A stretch of 64,000 bases of DNA from Ananas comosus (Eukaryota > Streptophyta > Magnoliopsida > Poales > Bromeliaceae). Below are positions 48,965-59,684 of this stretch, in pieces. Where the stretch lies: positions 13,831,422 through 13,895,421 of the forward strand of contig NC_033626.1 in assembly GCF_001540865.1 (NCBI RefSeq). Reading direction: 5' to 3'. The translations under genes and the position numbers were made by a program. The notes under the pieces were generated by a model that saw nothing but the letters and a program-made list of their open reading frames with translations, made no database searches and was not told where the DNA came from. The first letter of the stretch is position 1. Each line of letters opens with the position of its first letter.

Positions 48965-49720
48965 AACATTGGATCTAATTTGTTTTGTCTATAAATCACA
49001 TTATTCCTTTTTCACCGGATTAGCCACCGGCTTGCTGTTAAAATGCTCAGTCTCTATGCAGCGGATTGAGCAGGTCCATCATACTTGTCCATTCTTATGA
49101 GACTTTGAAATCCGTCACACTCGTTATATCAAAACTACCATCAGGAATAATACAAGTATGAACCGACAATATATACGTACAATCTATGAAAAAGTGAATG
49201 GTTATTATCTCAATTTTAACTCTATTAAAAACACAAGTCTAGTTTTCCAACCATCCTTTTTTTTATCAGAGTGTCTATTGTAAGTATGCGCTTTTTAAGT
49301 GCAAGCCATAAGAAAACCTCGTTCTCTCTTTTTTTTTTGTGTAAATGCGCATATACGCGTACTCTAAATTATCATTTATATTGCTTATTTGATTCTTCTC
49401 GGCCGAAATTTTAAATTTTAATCTTTAAATTGGCATTGTCAAAGAGTCAGGAATATATAAATATTTCTAAATCTATCTTTGAATGAATTGCTTATACTTA
49501 GAAACAGTAATTGCTTATTTCTTAAAAAGAGATTTAAAATTTGTTCATAATATGAATCCGAACATAATAATAAATCCAAATAAATTTTCTAATTTAAAAC
49601 TTTTACTTTTGCTATTAAAGATTACATTAATACAAATCTAATTTGATATGTTTTGAATTTTTAATTTAGAGAGCCGGAACGGTCTCCCGGTCTTCCAACG
49701 TGCTTTCTTCTCCTTCCCCT

Positions 49721-49761
<41 letters not shown>

Positions 49762-49862
49762 GCAATTGACCCAAAAAAAACCAAAACAAAGGGAAAAAAC
49801 AGAGCATAGTTTCTTCGAAATTAATAGATCGGCATCTCGAGATTTCCCAGATTGATCCGTTC

Positions 49863-51095
49863 ATGGCGACGACGCAGTTGTACGGATCGGTGGTGGCGCC
49901 GAGGAGGAGCATCGTGCCTTGTAATGGCGTTCGCTTCTCGCCCTTGTCGTCTAGGGTTTCGTCCCACATCTCTGCGGGGTTCGGGGGGACGTTCTCTCTC
50001 GGCCTCGTCATTAAGAACCCGATCTTTGTCGCCTCAAAGGTTTCGCACCGATTTGTTACAGTTTGATACTATCCATGCTGCTTGATCTTGTTTGCTTCAG
50101 TTTTTACTTTAATTTTGTTTTTTTTTTTTTAATTTTGACTGGCCACGAAAATGGCGTCGTCGAAACCCTAAAACTAATAGCTTCAGGGTCTTAGTCGGGC
50201 CATCAAAGGGGTGAGGAACAATTTAAAGAGGCATTCGTCTTGAAAATGAGATCCATATCTTAATCACGGTGCATATATATCATACGGTTTCTTTCATAAA
50301 CCCTAATTGTGGATTATTCCAGGACAATGCGCTATGTGTTTCAGTGAAACAAATGCTTCTACTCACCTACTACTGCTAGCATGCATAATGATGATGTCCT
50401 TTTGCGTCTCACTGATTCAATGCAATTGAAAAAGATCGATTTGAAGGTGATTTCCTTGGTTATGTGGTGTTTGGCCTCTTAGATATGCAAATAGCTAGTT
50501 TGTGTAGTATTAGAGTTTAACGACTATACAAAGAGACAATGGCATAAAAAGCATGCTAAGAGTAATTCTATAGTCATTGTGATGAAGATGTTTCCTCTAA
50601 CAGTAAGGAATATAGCCTTTATTTTTGATTTTTATGTAGTTTACTCTAAATAGTTAGGAACATACGTCATCTACGTATCCTTTATTACATCATCCTCGTC
50701 AAGCACTGGGTATGATGTCTGAGATTGTGTTTGGGGAATGCGTTTAATCAACTTTTGCTTGTCCCATGCGATGATGTTAGTTATGCCGACGATCACTTCT
50801 TTCACTGAACAGGGATTAGGATTCGAGAGGAAAGCAATAAAAGGTGTATCTTGCTTCATGCATCACGGAAATATACCAGTGGTGTCTTATTGAGTCCTAA
50901 TTTGTTATTTATGTGCTTTTTTATTGCAGCCATCAATTTCAATGTCTGTAAAGGGAAATAGTATGAGAGCTCCTGGTTTTGTAGCTAATACTGCTATAAG
51001 GTACACAGATGACCAAACTCAGGAGCCCATGGAGTCTAATTTAACTGTGGAGCCAGTTGATGAAAACACAAAGATGGATAAAGAGGTGGCTCTTC
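49863..51095 (+). pseudogene. Truncated first copy of the FAX/Tmem_14 gene
   Basis: Exon 1 (49863-50039, 59 codons) and the first 166 bases of exon 2 (50930-51095) match the complete gene at 54105 nearly perfectly; exon 1 differs at a few residues (CNGV for SNGD, SLG for SCG). The copy stops at the N at 51096, and poly-A follows instead of the rest of exon 2, so no membrane domain is encoded. It is either a haplotype copy cut by an assembly break or a genuinely truncated duplicate. It should not be counted as a separate functional gene. Confidence 0.85.
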
Positions 51096-51096
51096 N
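51096..51096. other. Single N at right edge of duplicated copy A
   Basis: The N follows CTCTTC of FAX exon 2 and is followed by a run of about 18 A. The run would continue the poly-A that precedes the N at 42539 if copy A were removed. Confidence 0.85.
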
Positions 51097-51432
51097 AAAA
51101 AAAAAAAAAAAAAAACTAACTATTTCCAGCTATTACAGAAGCTCGTTTCCTCCTCGGTGCGGCTTTGAACGAACTAGACCTACTAATGTGAATCTTAAAC
51201 ATGGTCGGGCCCACTTGCGCATTACAAATAGGTACAAAATAATAATAAAAAATAATAATAATATTTTTTTTTCGTAAAACTAATATTTTTAAAGTTATTT
51301 AATAAATTTATTTATCCATCTTAAAATTATTTTTATTAAAAATCCTCTTATGCATAGTTATAAACCAATTTTTTTACTTTCTCTTCCTAACTTTCAAAAT
51401 TCGGTATTTACATTCTCAATATCTCAAGTTGT
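51097..51432. other. Spacer between the two copies
   Basis: About 335 bp of poly-A then AT-rich sequence present only once. If copy A is a misplaced contig, this spacer is the true continuation of the AGD12 upstream region into copy B. Confidence 0.6.
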
Positions 51433-53957
51433 TACATTTAGGTCCCGTCGTCATGGTTCCATCATTATTTTGTTAATTTTTTATAATTTATACTAAAAAT
51501 ATGTTTAAAAACAACAAAAATAAATTAAAAAATAATTTTTTTATAAAAGAAGTAAGAATAAATTAATTATTTTGCCCTTTCTATTAACGTCGTATTTCTT
51601 TGAAAATTTTTCTGAAATTTTAAGATTGCAAAATATAAAATTTTAAAAATCAGAGAGAAAAAGTGTGTAATTTAGCCTATTAATAAAATCGGGCACAATC
51701 AATTGTCCAAAGTTTAAACTATAAATTTAGGCCCCGTTTCTTATTGGATGTATGATTAAAATTAGAATTATTAATCTCTCGTGATAAGCTAATGCAAAAA
51801 TGGTATTGGCTCTTTATGTTTCACAAGAAATAAAAAGTTAGTTTTTTTTTTAAATTTTTACTATAATAATCTCTCTAAAAGCTTTTACTGTATAACAGTT
51901 AGAAAGTTCATATGTTCCAACTTTACATCACATGAAAAAAAAAAAAAAAAGAAAAAAAAGAGAGGCCTTTTTGAAGAGATTCTTCATTCTCAATGGCAAA
52001 CTTACAAGTAAATTAGGACATTATTAGTGGAGAATATATTGTGCAAATGTGGATGCTTTGTTGGTTGGCACCAGAAGTGCACGTCAATTGCATGGTCAAT
52101 CTCAACCCCACATGGGTGGCCATATTTGATAGGCTCCAATAATCATTAATTTAAGGCTAAATTACAGAAAAATCCTCTGTAATAATCTGCTTTTTTACTT
52201 TCCCCTCCTGACATTTAAAAACCTACACTTTGCCTCCCTGTAAAATGAAAAATGTTCACAGGAGGGTTACGGTGTGTAAAATGACCATTTTGCCCCTCGC
52301 CATTGTCGTCTTCTTTCCCATCTTCTCCAGCCGCCCCTTCGTTCGGCCGCGATTCCTACCTCAATCGACCACGATTTCTCTCCATTTCCTTCTCCACATG
52401 CTCCCCTTCTTCTCCTACACCCTTGCCGTCCTCGATTTCGGCGACAGTAGGAGAAAATCGAGATAGACGACAGTAAAAGAAGGGCAAAGAGGGTGAAGGC
52501 GAGGCGGCGAAGGATGGCGAAGGGGATGTGGGTGAGGGCGAGGCAGTGGAGGACGGCGAGGCGGCGAGGCGGCGGCGAGGTGGCGAGCCGGAGGGAGGCG
52601 AAGCAACAAGGAGATGGCGGAGGGGTATTTTCGGCATAAAAATATTTTTTTTAACGGATCCCTAACGGAACCCTAACGGTAGGGGGTGAAGTGCAGACTT
52701 TTTATTTTACAGGGGGGCAAAATGTAGGTTTTTAAATGTCAGGGAGGGAAAGTGAAAAATCGGATTATTATAAGGGGGTTTTCTGTAATTAAGCCTTAAT
52801 TTAATGGTTGATTCGTTGAGCGCATAGGTTGGTTGTAGCTAATTTGGCTCTTCGAGAAGGCTACGATAGTGATCGTATTTAATTCCCTCAAATGGATAAA
52901 TGGAGATGCATTTAGGCTATCTTTATCTTCTTTGTATCATTCAGATGTTCTCACTGTTTTAAGAGTTAGAAAGTAGCACGTTCTCATTTCATTCACTACG
53001 AAAATAAACTTGGCGAAATAAATAAGACAAATAGATCTCGAAAAGGATTGCAAAGGAAGTGATACAAAAATAATAAAAATAGAGCGTAAGGACAGAAAAA
53101 AGATGAAATAAAAAAAATCTAAAACAAAAACTCGAACTCTAAACACGCACCAATTGAATATACAGTCACACCACTACACCAGAGCTCTCCTAATTTTTTC
53201 AATGATGAACATTGGATCTAATTGTTTTGCCTATAAATCACATTATTCCTTTTTCACCAGATTAGCCACCAGCTTGCTGTTGAAATACTCAGTCTCTATG
53301 CAGCGGATTGAGCAGGTCCGTCATACTTGTCCATTCTTATGAGGCTTTGAAATCTGTCACACTTATTATATCAAAATTGTCATATAAGACTATACTAGTA
53401 TGAACCGACAATATATACAATCTATGAAAAAGTGAATGGTTATTATCTCAATTTTAACTGTATTGGAAACACAAGTCTAATTTTCCAACCATCCTCTTTT
53501 TATCAGAGTGTTTATTGTAAATATGCGCTTCTTAAGTACAAGCCATAAGAAAACCTCTTTCTCTTTTTTTTTTTGGTGTGAATGTGTATATACGCTTACT
53601 CTAAATTATCATTTATATTGCTTATTTGATTCTTCGCAGCTGAAATTTTAAAATTTAATCTTATATTGGCATAGTCAAAGAGTCAGGAATATATAAATAT
53701 TTCTAAATCTATCTTTGAATGAATTGCTTATACTTAGAAACAGTAATTGCTTATTTCTTAAAAAGAGATTTAAAATTTGTTCATAATATGAACCTGAACA
53801 TAATAATGAATCCAAATAAATTTTTCTAATTTAAACCTTTTAATTTTGCTATTAAAGATTACATTAATATAAATCTAATTTGATTTGTTTTGAATTTTTA
53901 ATTTGGACAGCCGGAACGGTCTCCCGGTCTTCCAGCGTGCTTTCTTCTCCTTCCCTC

Positions 53958-53992
<35 letters not shown>

Positions 53993-55330
53993 CTCGCAAT
54001 TGACCCAAAAAAAAAAACAAAAAAAAATCAAAAGGAAAAAACAGAGCATAGTTTCTTCGAAATTAATAGATCGGCATCTCGAGATTTCCCAGATTGATCC
54101 GTTCATGGCGACGACGCAGTTGTACGGATCCGTGGTGGCGCCGAGGAGGAGCATCGTGCCCTCTAATGGCGATCGCTTCTCGCCCTTGTCGTCTAGGGTT
54201 TCGTCCCACATCTCTGCGGGGTTCGGGGGGACGTTCTCTTGCGGCCTTGTCATTAAGAACCCGATCTTTGTCGCCTCAAAGGTTTCGCACCGATTTGTTA
54301 CAGTTTGATACTATCCTTGCTGCGTGATCTTTTTTGTTTCAGTTTTTACTTCAATTTTGATTTTTTTTTAAAAATTTTTGACCGGCAACGAAAATGGCGT
54401 CATCGAAACCCTAAAACTAATAGCTTCGGGGTTTTAGTGGGGGCATCAAAGGGGTGAGGAACAATTTAAAGAGGCATTTGTCTTGAAAATGAGATCCATA
54501 TGCTAATCACGGTGCATATATCATACGGTTTCTTTCATAAACCCTAATTGTGGATTATTCCAGGACAATGCGCTATGTGTTTCAGTGAAACGAATGCTTT
54601 TACTCACCTACTAGCATACATAATGATGATGTCCTTTTGTGTCTCACTGATTCAATACAATTAAAAAAGATCGACTTGAAGGTGATTTCCTTGGTTATGT
54701 GGTGTTTGGCCTCTTAGATATGCAAATAGCTAGTTTGTGTAGTATTAGAGTTTAACGACTACACAAAGAGACAATGGCATAAAAAGCATGCTAAGAGTAA
54801 TTCTATAGTCATTGAGATGAAGATGTTTCCTCTAACAGTAAGGAATATAGCCTTTATTTTTTATTTTTATGTAGTTTACTCTAAATAGTTAGGAACATAC
54901 GTCATCTACGTATCCTTTATTACATCATCCTCGTCAAGCACTGGGTATGATGTCTGAGATTGTGTTTGGGGAATGCGTTTAATCAACTTTTGCTTGTCCC
55001 ATGCGATGATGTTAGTTATGCCGACGATCACTTCTTTCACTGAACAGGGATTAGGATTCGAGAGGAAAGCAATAAAAGGTGTATCTTGCTTCATGCATCA
55101 CGGAAATATACCAGTGGTGTCTTATTGAGTCCTAATTTGTTATTTATGTGCTTTTTTATTGCAGCCATCAATTTCAATGTCTGTAAAGGGAAATAGTATG
55201 AGAGCTCCTGGTTTTGTAGCTAATACTGCTATAAGGTACACAGATGACCAAACTCAGGAGCCCATGGAGTCTAATTTAACTGTGGAGCCAGTTGATGAAA
55301 ACACAAAGATGGATAAAGAGGTGGCTCTTC
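51433..55330. repeat. Duplicated segment, copy B
   Basis: Matches copy A (42540-51095) from TACATTTAGG to CTCTTC in FAX exon 2 and runs on without a break into the complete gene. It contains one insertion absent from copy A, the Mutator-like element at 52155-52795. Confidence 0.93.
52155..52795. mobile_element. Mutator-like element with GC-rich interior, Pack-MULE candidate
   Basis: 641 bp, flanked by a perfect 9-bp duplication TTAATTTAA (52146-52154 and 52796-52804); copy A has a single TTAATTTAA at the matching place. Terminal inverted repeats of about 100 bp begin GGCTAAATTACAGAAAA and end TTTTCTGTAATTAAGCC, with imperfect pairing inward. The interior, about 52290-52680, is GC-rich and purine-biased with GGCGAGGCGGCGAGG-like repeats and an open minus-strand frame (52356-52637) rich in Ser, Pro and Arg. 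The interior differs sharply in composition from the arms, as in elements that captured gene fragments, but the donor is not recognised. Confidence 0.85.
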
Positions 55331-57110
55331 CACCAAAGAAGTGTGCAAAAATCCACGATTTTTGCTTAGGCATCCCATTTGGTATGTGTTGCAAATCACA
55401 CTAAAAGATGATCTTTATATTTTTTCCGGATTTTTGGCGACTGCTTGAGTGCTTGTTATCCTCTAGAGTTTTTCTCTTTCTCTCTCCCATGCCCCCCCAC
55501 ACCGCCCCCGTTTCTTTTCTTGGTTTCTTCCCTGATGCTCAATTTGTTTGGCAAGCATGCAGGGTATTTTAATTTGATGATTCAAGTTGTTTTATTTGCT
55601 TTTCTCCTATCAAATGTGCACAAATATAATACAGTTTTCAGATGATGATGATTCATTCCGTATTTCCTTGTTATGTTATGTGGTAGGAATCACATCTCTT
55701 AAAATTAGTTGATGACACAGTAGGTTCGATCAGTGAGAACATCAACGACTTTCCAATTGGAACTACAAATCTCTTACTATGCTACTTAAAATTTTACTTT
55801 GTCTGGCATGTTCATGAAATTTTGGAAAATAGAAAAAAAAAAAAGGCGAAAAAAAATGCTTAGACGCTGAGACCATGAATTGCATGTAGAACACTCTTTC
55901 GGTTGGATTTTATCGTTTCCGTGTAATATCTATAATTCTTGAGGTCAACATGCTAACATGTGAAAATGATAATTGGAAACTGCTTTCAAAATTTCCTTAT
56001 TGAACATATAGGATCATCTCCTGCTGTTGATAATCATTTCATTGCTATTCATTTTGCTTTCTCCTTGAATTATTCATTGCTATCCATTTAGATGATTGTG
56101 ATTCATTTGCTTTCTCATGGACTCAACTGAATCAGATACTTGCCTGAAGGTTCTGCTGTGATAATAGTTCTCATATGTTTTACTCTTTCCGCAGGTGGGT
56201 TTGTATTTTCTGTGGGGGTAATTGGATTTCTTTTCTGGAGAAGTCCAGCAAGTCTTGTTTTAGGAGTTGCACCTGGGGTGGTTATTATGGCTCTTGGTGT
56301 ACTTAGCCTGAAGGTTTGGAGGAGGGGAGCATCCAGCTTACCATTCATATTGGTGCAAGCAGGTAGTTTGGATATTTCATAGTAGAATTGATGGTTTTCA
56401 ATACTAGTTTGTTTAAATTGTGTTTACTTGAATTGATAAGTCCTTGAGGGTTTTCTTTTTTAGTGGCTTTACTCAAGAGAAACATTTTCAGGAAAGGAAG
56501 CTAATTTGTCTGTAATGCGGTTCATACTAGTCCAATTATAGTAGAGAATATATGAAAGAGATATATTCTTAGATATAATATAGTAAGAGGCACATAACTT
56601 CCACTTTCCCAAGTTAGATGCAGTCGACTTGAAAATTTTTGTTTTTTCTCTATGTCGGGCTAGACTTTGTAGATTTTATGAGGCAAGAAGTAGATCAATT
56701 GCCATCTTAGGTATGTTATACTGTGTTGATTAACTATTCTGCTGCTGGTGTTGCAGCTGTTGCTCTTGCACTGACTTGGAAGTACTTTCTGGAGTACAAC
56801 TTGGTAAGTAGTGATATGTCTTAATTGTTATCGGTGTACATACCTATTTCTGTTTTCTAACAAAGTCGTTTCCTATTGAGGCAGACAAAGAAGCTCCTCC
56901 CTTGGAGTATTTATGGTTTATTGAGGTACTTTCCTTTTTACTATGATTTGTTTAAATTCAATGGGTCTCCATGAATCCTACCCCATGTATAGATACCATA
57001 TTTCTTGGACATGATTTTACAGTGCCGCTATGGTTTGCTTCTACTGCTATGTCCTGCTCGCTGGAGGAAATCCGCCACCAAAACAATCGGCAGCAGCTCC
57101 ACTGTTGTAA
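54105..57110 (+). CDS. FAX1-like: Chloroplast fatty acid exporter of the FAX1/Tmem_14 family
   Basis: Six exons join in frame to 245 residues: 54105-54281, 55165-55381, 56195-56362, 56757-56803, 56885-56925 and 57023-57110, all GT-AG. The first 60 or so residues are Ser/Arg-rich with few acids, a likely plastid transit peptide. An acidic linker (EPVDENTKMDKEV) precedes the Tmem_14 domain from about residue 120 (KIHDFCLGIPFGGFVFSVG, SLKVWRRGASSLPFIL, LTKKLLPWSIYGLLSAAMV), with about four hydrophobic segments. It ends LLAGGNPPPKQSAAAPLL, and GGNPPPK is typical of FAX1 from memory. Family knowledge: FAX1 sits in the inner chloroplast envelope and exports fatty acids for lipid assembly in the ER. 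A truncated duplicate is at 49863-51095. Confidence 0.9.
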
Positions 57111-58988
57111 CCTTCCACGAAGCATTCTCACTGAAACAGTTATGCATGTGAGCATTTCACATGCGGTTTGCATGGATAAACCCTTGCTATTTATGAGTGT
57201 CTGAGCTGAAAAATATTTTCCTCGGATATTTAAACCAGAAAATTTAGTTGTGTACTGTTATTCTACTGGACATATATCACACGAGGACACGCAGGCCATA
57301 TCCTTGAGATTCACATACTACATATAAAATATAACATTTGATCAGAGGCTGTATATTGTGGTTAATATAGTTTTCAAACTGTTGGCAATGCATAATTAAC
57401 GGATTGTTGTAATTTTATTTTTTCTGGCAGATTTACTTACACAACATGTTTGTGGAAAAGCTAGTAAATGTATGAAGCAATCTTTGTGTCATTGGAGTTT
57501 GTGGTCATGAATCTTGTGAAACAATTTTGAATAATTAACTATTGTTTTCAGCTTGATCTCATTGAATTTAAGATCTAGATCCACTCTGGTGATGGTCGAA
57601 TTTTCTATACAGAGAATAAAGCTCTATTTATTCCTCCATAGTTATGGATGTAGTTGGTTTGGTTTCTTTTATAAATGTTTAAACAAACCAGAAATTTTCA
57701 TGGGCAGTTTTCAGCTACACTATATTTATAGAAGTTAATCCATGGTTCAAGAATCAAAGTAAATCCTAATGAAAATTACATTTTGTTTTCTTTCTCTTCC
57801 TTTATCATCAACCGGATATCTTTTTTGTCAAGTATACATAACAAAATAATAAATAGGGTTAAAAGTTAAGAAAGGGCCAATCAATGGAGAAATATATATA
57901 AATAAAAAAAAAGAAAAAGTTGATAGGGCCATTCCAATATGCACCACAGCTAAGTGTCACGAACTTAGCGTTTTCGTTCGCAAAGTCCGTGCGGCGTCCG
58001 CCTTTCTGCTCGAAGATGGACAAGTCTTTGTTCTCGTTGCTAGCCCGGACCTTCACGTCCTACAACTCATAGAAATTTTTCTAAGTCCCTGACATAAGGG
58101 AGACATATACACTGGTTAAAGAGCAACGGCCGAGTGAAGTTGCTAGAGTGGAGCCCACCAATCACTGATCTGAAACGCCCACCCGCGTGCTCTACCTTCG
58201 CCGCGTAAAGCGCTAACAACATCCGTAAGATCTGATTCCAACTCCTAATTTTCTTCTATGCGCATATCCTGTTTGATGCTTTGCCTCAACGACATACCTT
58301 CTATTAGATATTCTGAAAAAAAAAAGAACAAAAAAAACTTAGACATATCCAAATCTTTTATTCGCTGGAATAGATTATTATTATTATCAGCAGTAGTAAT
58401 ATTATGTGCCTTCTTAACATCTCAATCTCAAATGCGGCCTAGTTTTCCAATGAAAAAGAAAGAACAAGGAAAATCACATTTTGTGGGTTCCATTGTTGCT
58501 ATTTCTATGGCGTTAATGCATTCGGTCGATTTCATGTTGGTCCGTCAACGAATGGAACTCCCGGGAAGGGGAGGGACATGTTTACTAACCTTCCTGGAAG
58601 CTACACTGCCAACTTGCCTAGCGGACCCGGGATGACTGGGGAGAAATGATTGCCTAGACTTGGTCTATCACGTCATCCGTCCATCCGGCGGCTTTTTTTT
58701 TGGAAAAATGCTATCTGTGTGCGCCAAAAAATGGAATGTAAATCTTCCACTTCGCTCGTTCTGGATTGAAGAAACTCTTTTAAATTTTGTATAAAAGAAA
58801 AAATAGGATTGTGATAAGACTAGTGTGATAAAATTTATTTCTGGATGAGTTTTAGATGTACAGGTAGCATTGCTTATCTCTTTATCTTTTCGAATTTAGT
58901 AAGTAGGATCACAAATACGCAACCGACTTTATACTTAAACAGCATTTGAACTCGAGACCTGACGCTCGACAAAGGTGGTATATTCGAG
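57111..58988. other. FAX 3' UTR and intergenic DNA with possible foreign insert
   Basis: To about 57550 this is probably FAX 3' UTR. From about 57915 to 58640 the composition becomes more GC-rich. A minus-strand patch reads KGGRRTDFANENAKF and LSCGAYWNGPINF, and a plus-strand patch at 58258-58635 has an open frame of 125 codons. The pieces look like decayed retroelement LTR or organelle-derived DNA, but I could not match them to a named sequence. Confidence 0.4.
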
Positions 58989-59274
58989 CATCGGTAAGAA
59001 GGGTTCTGTAGGGAGGAGTTAACGACGATCTTTACTTCTTGGTGGGCTATATAGTTGGAATGTAATAGAAGAATTTTTGAAAACAAAAAGATCACCCTGA
59101 GATAGTCGTTGTCTGATTTACTCTTTTGTAGGAACCTGTGGAAGAGTCACTTTGTGTAATTTTTTTTTTTTCGGTTTTTGGCTCCGAAGCCTTGTTGCTT
59201 CATCATGTAACTTAATTCACTATGCAATTGAATGAAGCGGTAGCATGCTATCTTTCTCAAAAGAAAAAAAAAAA
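58989..59274 (+). mobile_element. LINE 3' fragment
   Basis: 286-bp insertion with a 14-bp target duplication GTGGTATATTCGAG / GTGGTATATTTGAG (58975-58988 and 59275-59288, one mismatch). It ends with the same 3' tail as the LINE at 45911-48964 (CTTGTTGC, TAACTTAATTCACT, GGTAGCATGCTATCTTTCTCAA) and an A tail. Only the end of ORF2 and the 3' UTR remain. Confidence 0.85.
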
Positions 59275-59684
59275 GTGGTATATTTGAGAAGCAGCAGAAA
59301 TTCTGGTATGAGCTCTTTCACCTTCCCTTTAGAATCAAATCTTGGCTATCAATTAGGGTTCTGCTCTCTCATTTTGCTTTTCTTTTCTTTTTTGTTTCTT
59401 TTTTTTTGCCGAGTCTATTACAGCAGGTCTAAGCAATGTTCCTTGCCAATCTTGCTCACTAGCCGTGGCAATAAGTGACATTGGTGGTGCAATAGTTGTC
59501 AAAGAAAGAAAAGTCAAATATTGTGATTTTTTTTGGGGGTGTAAAGTAGCAAATTATAGGGTAGCAATGTCTGTCCCTGCAGTCTACTGTTCAACTGATA
59601 GATTCTACCTTTCTTTCCTCTTTCTCTCATTTGCTCCACTCTAAAATTGTGTACGTCGTGGTGAAGAAGCATAGCTCGTCGGGA

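Larger units (their letters stand above)
42540..51095. repeat. Duplicated segment, copy A
   Basis: Shares continuous, nearly identical sequence with 51433-55330 once four insertions are removed: three in this copy (43564-45548, 45574-45828, 45911-48964) and one in copy B. Stretches of about 300 bp such as 50640-50930 appear identical to 54875-55165. After subtracting insertions both copies are about 3.2 kb. The copy ends with the first part of FAX exon 2, cut by the N at 51096. Confidence 0.93.

Noticed and set aside
52356..52637. Ser/Pro/Arg-rich minus-strand frame of 93 codons as an independent gene
   Set aside because: It lies inside the Mutator-like element and consists mainly of GC-rich repeats; kept only as possible captured cargo.
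58258..58635. 125-codon frame as a real protein gene
   Set aside because: Contains a Lys/Asn-rich low-complexity segment from an A tract and no recognisable domain; more likely part of an inserted or decayed sequence.
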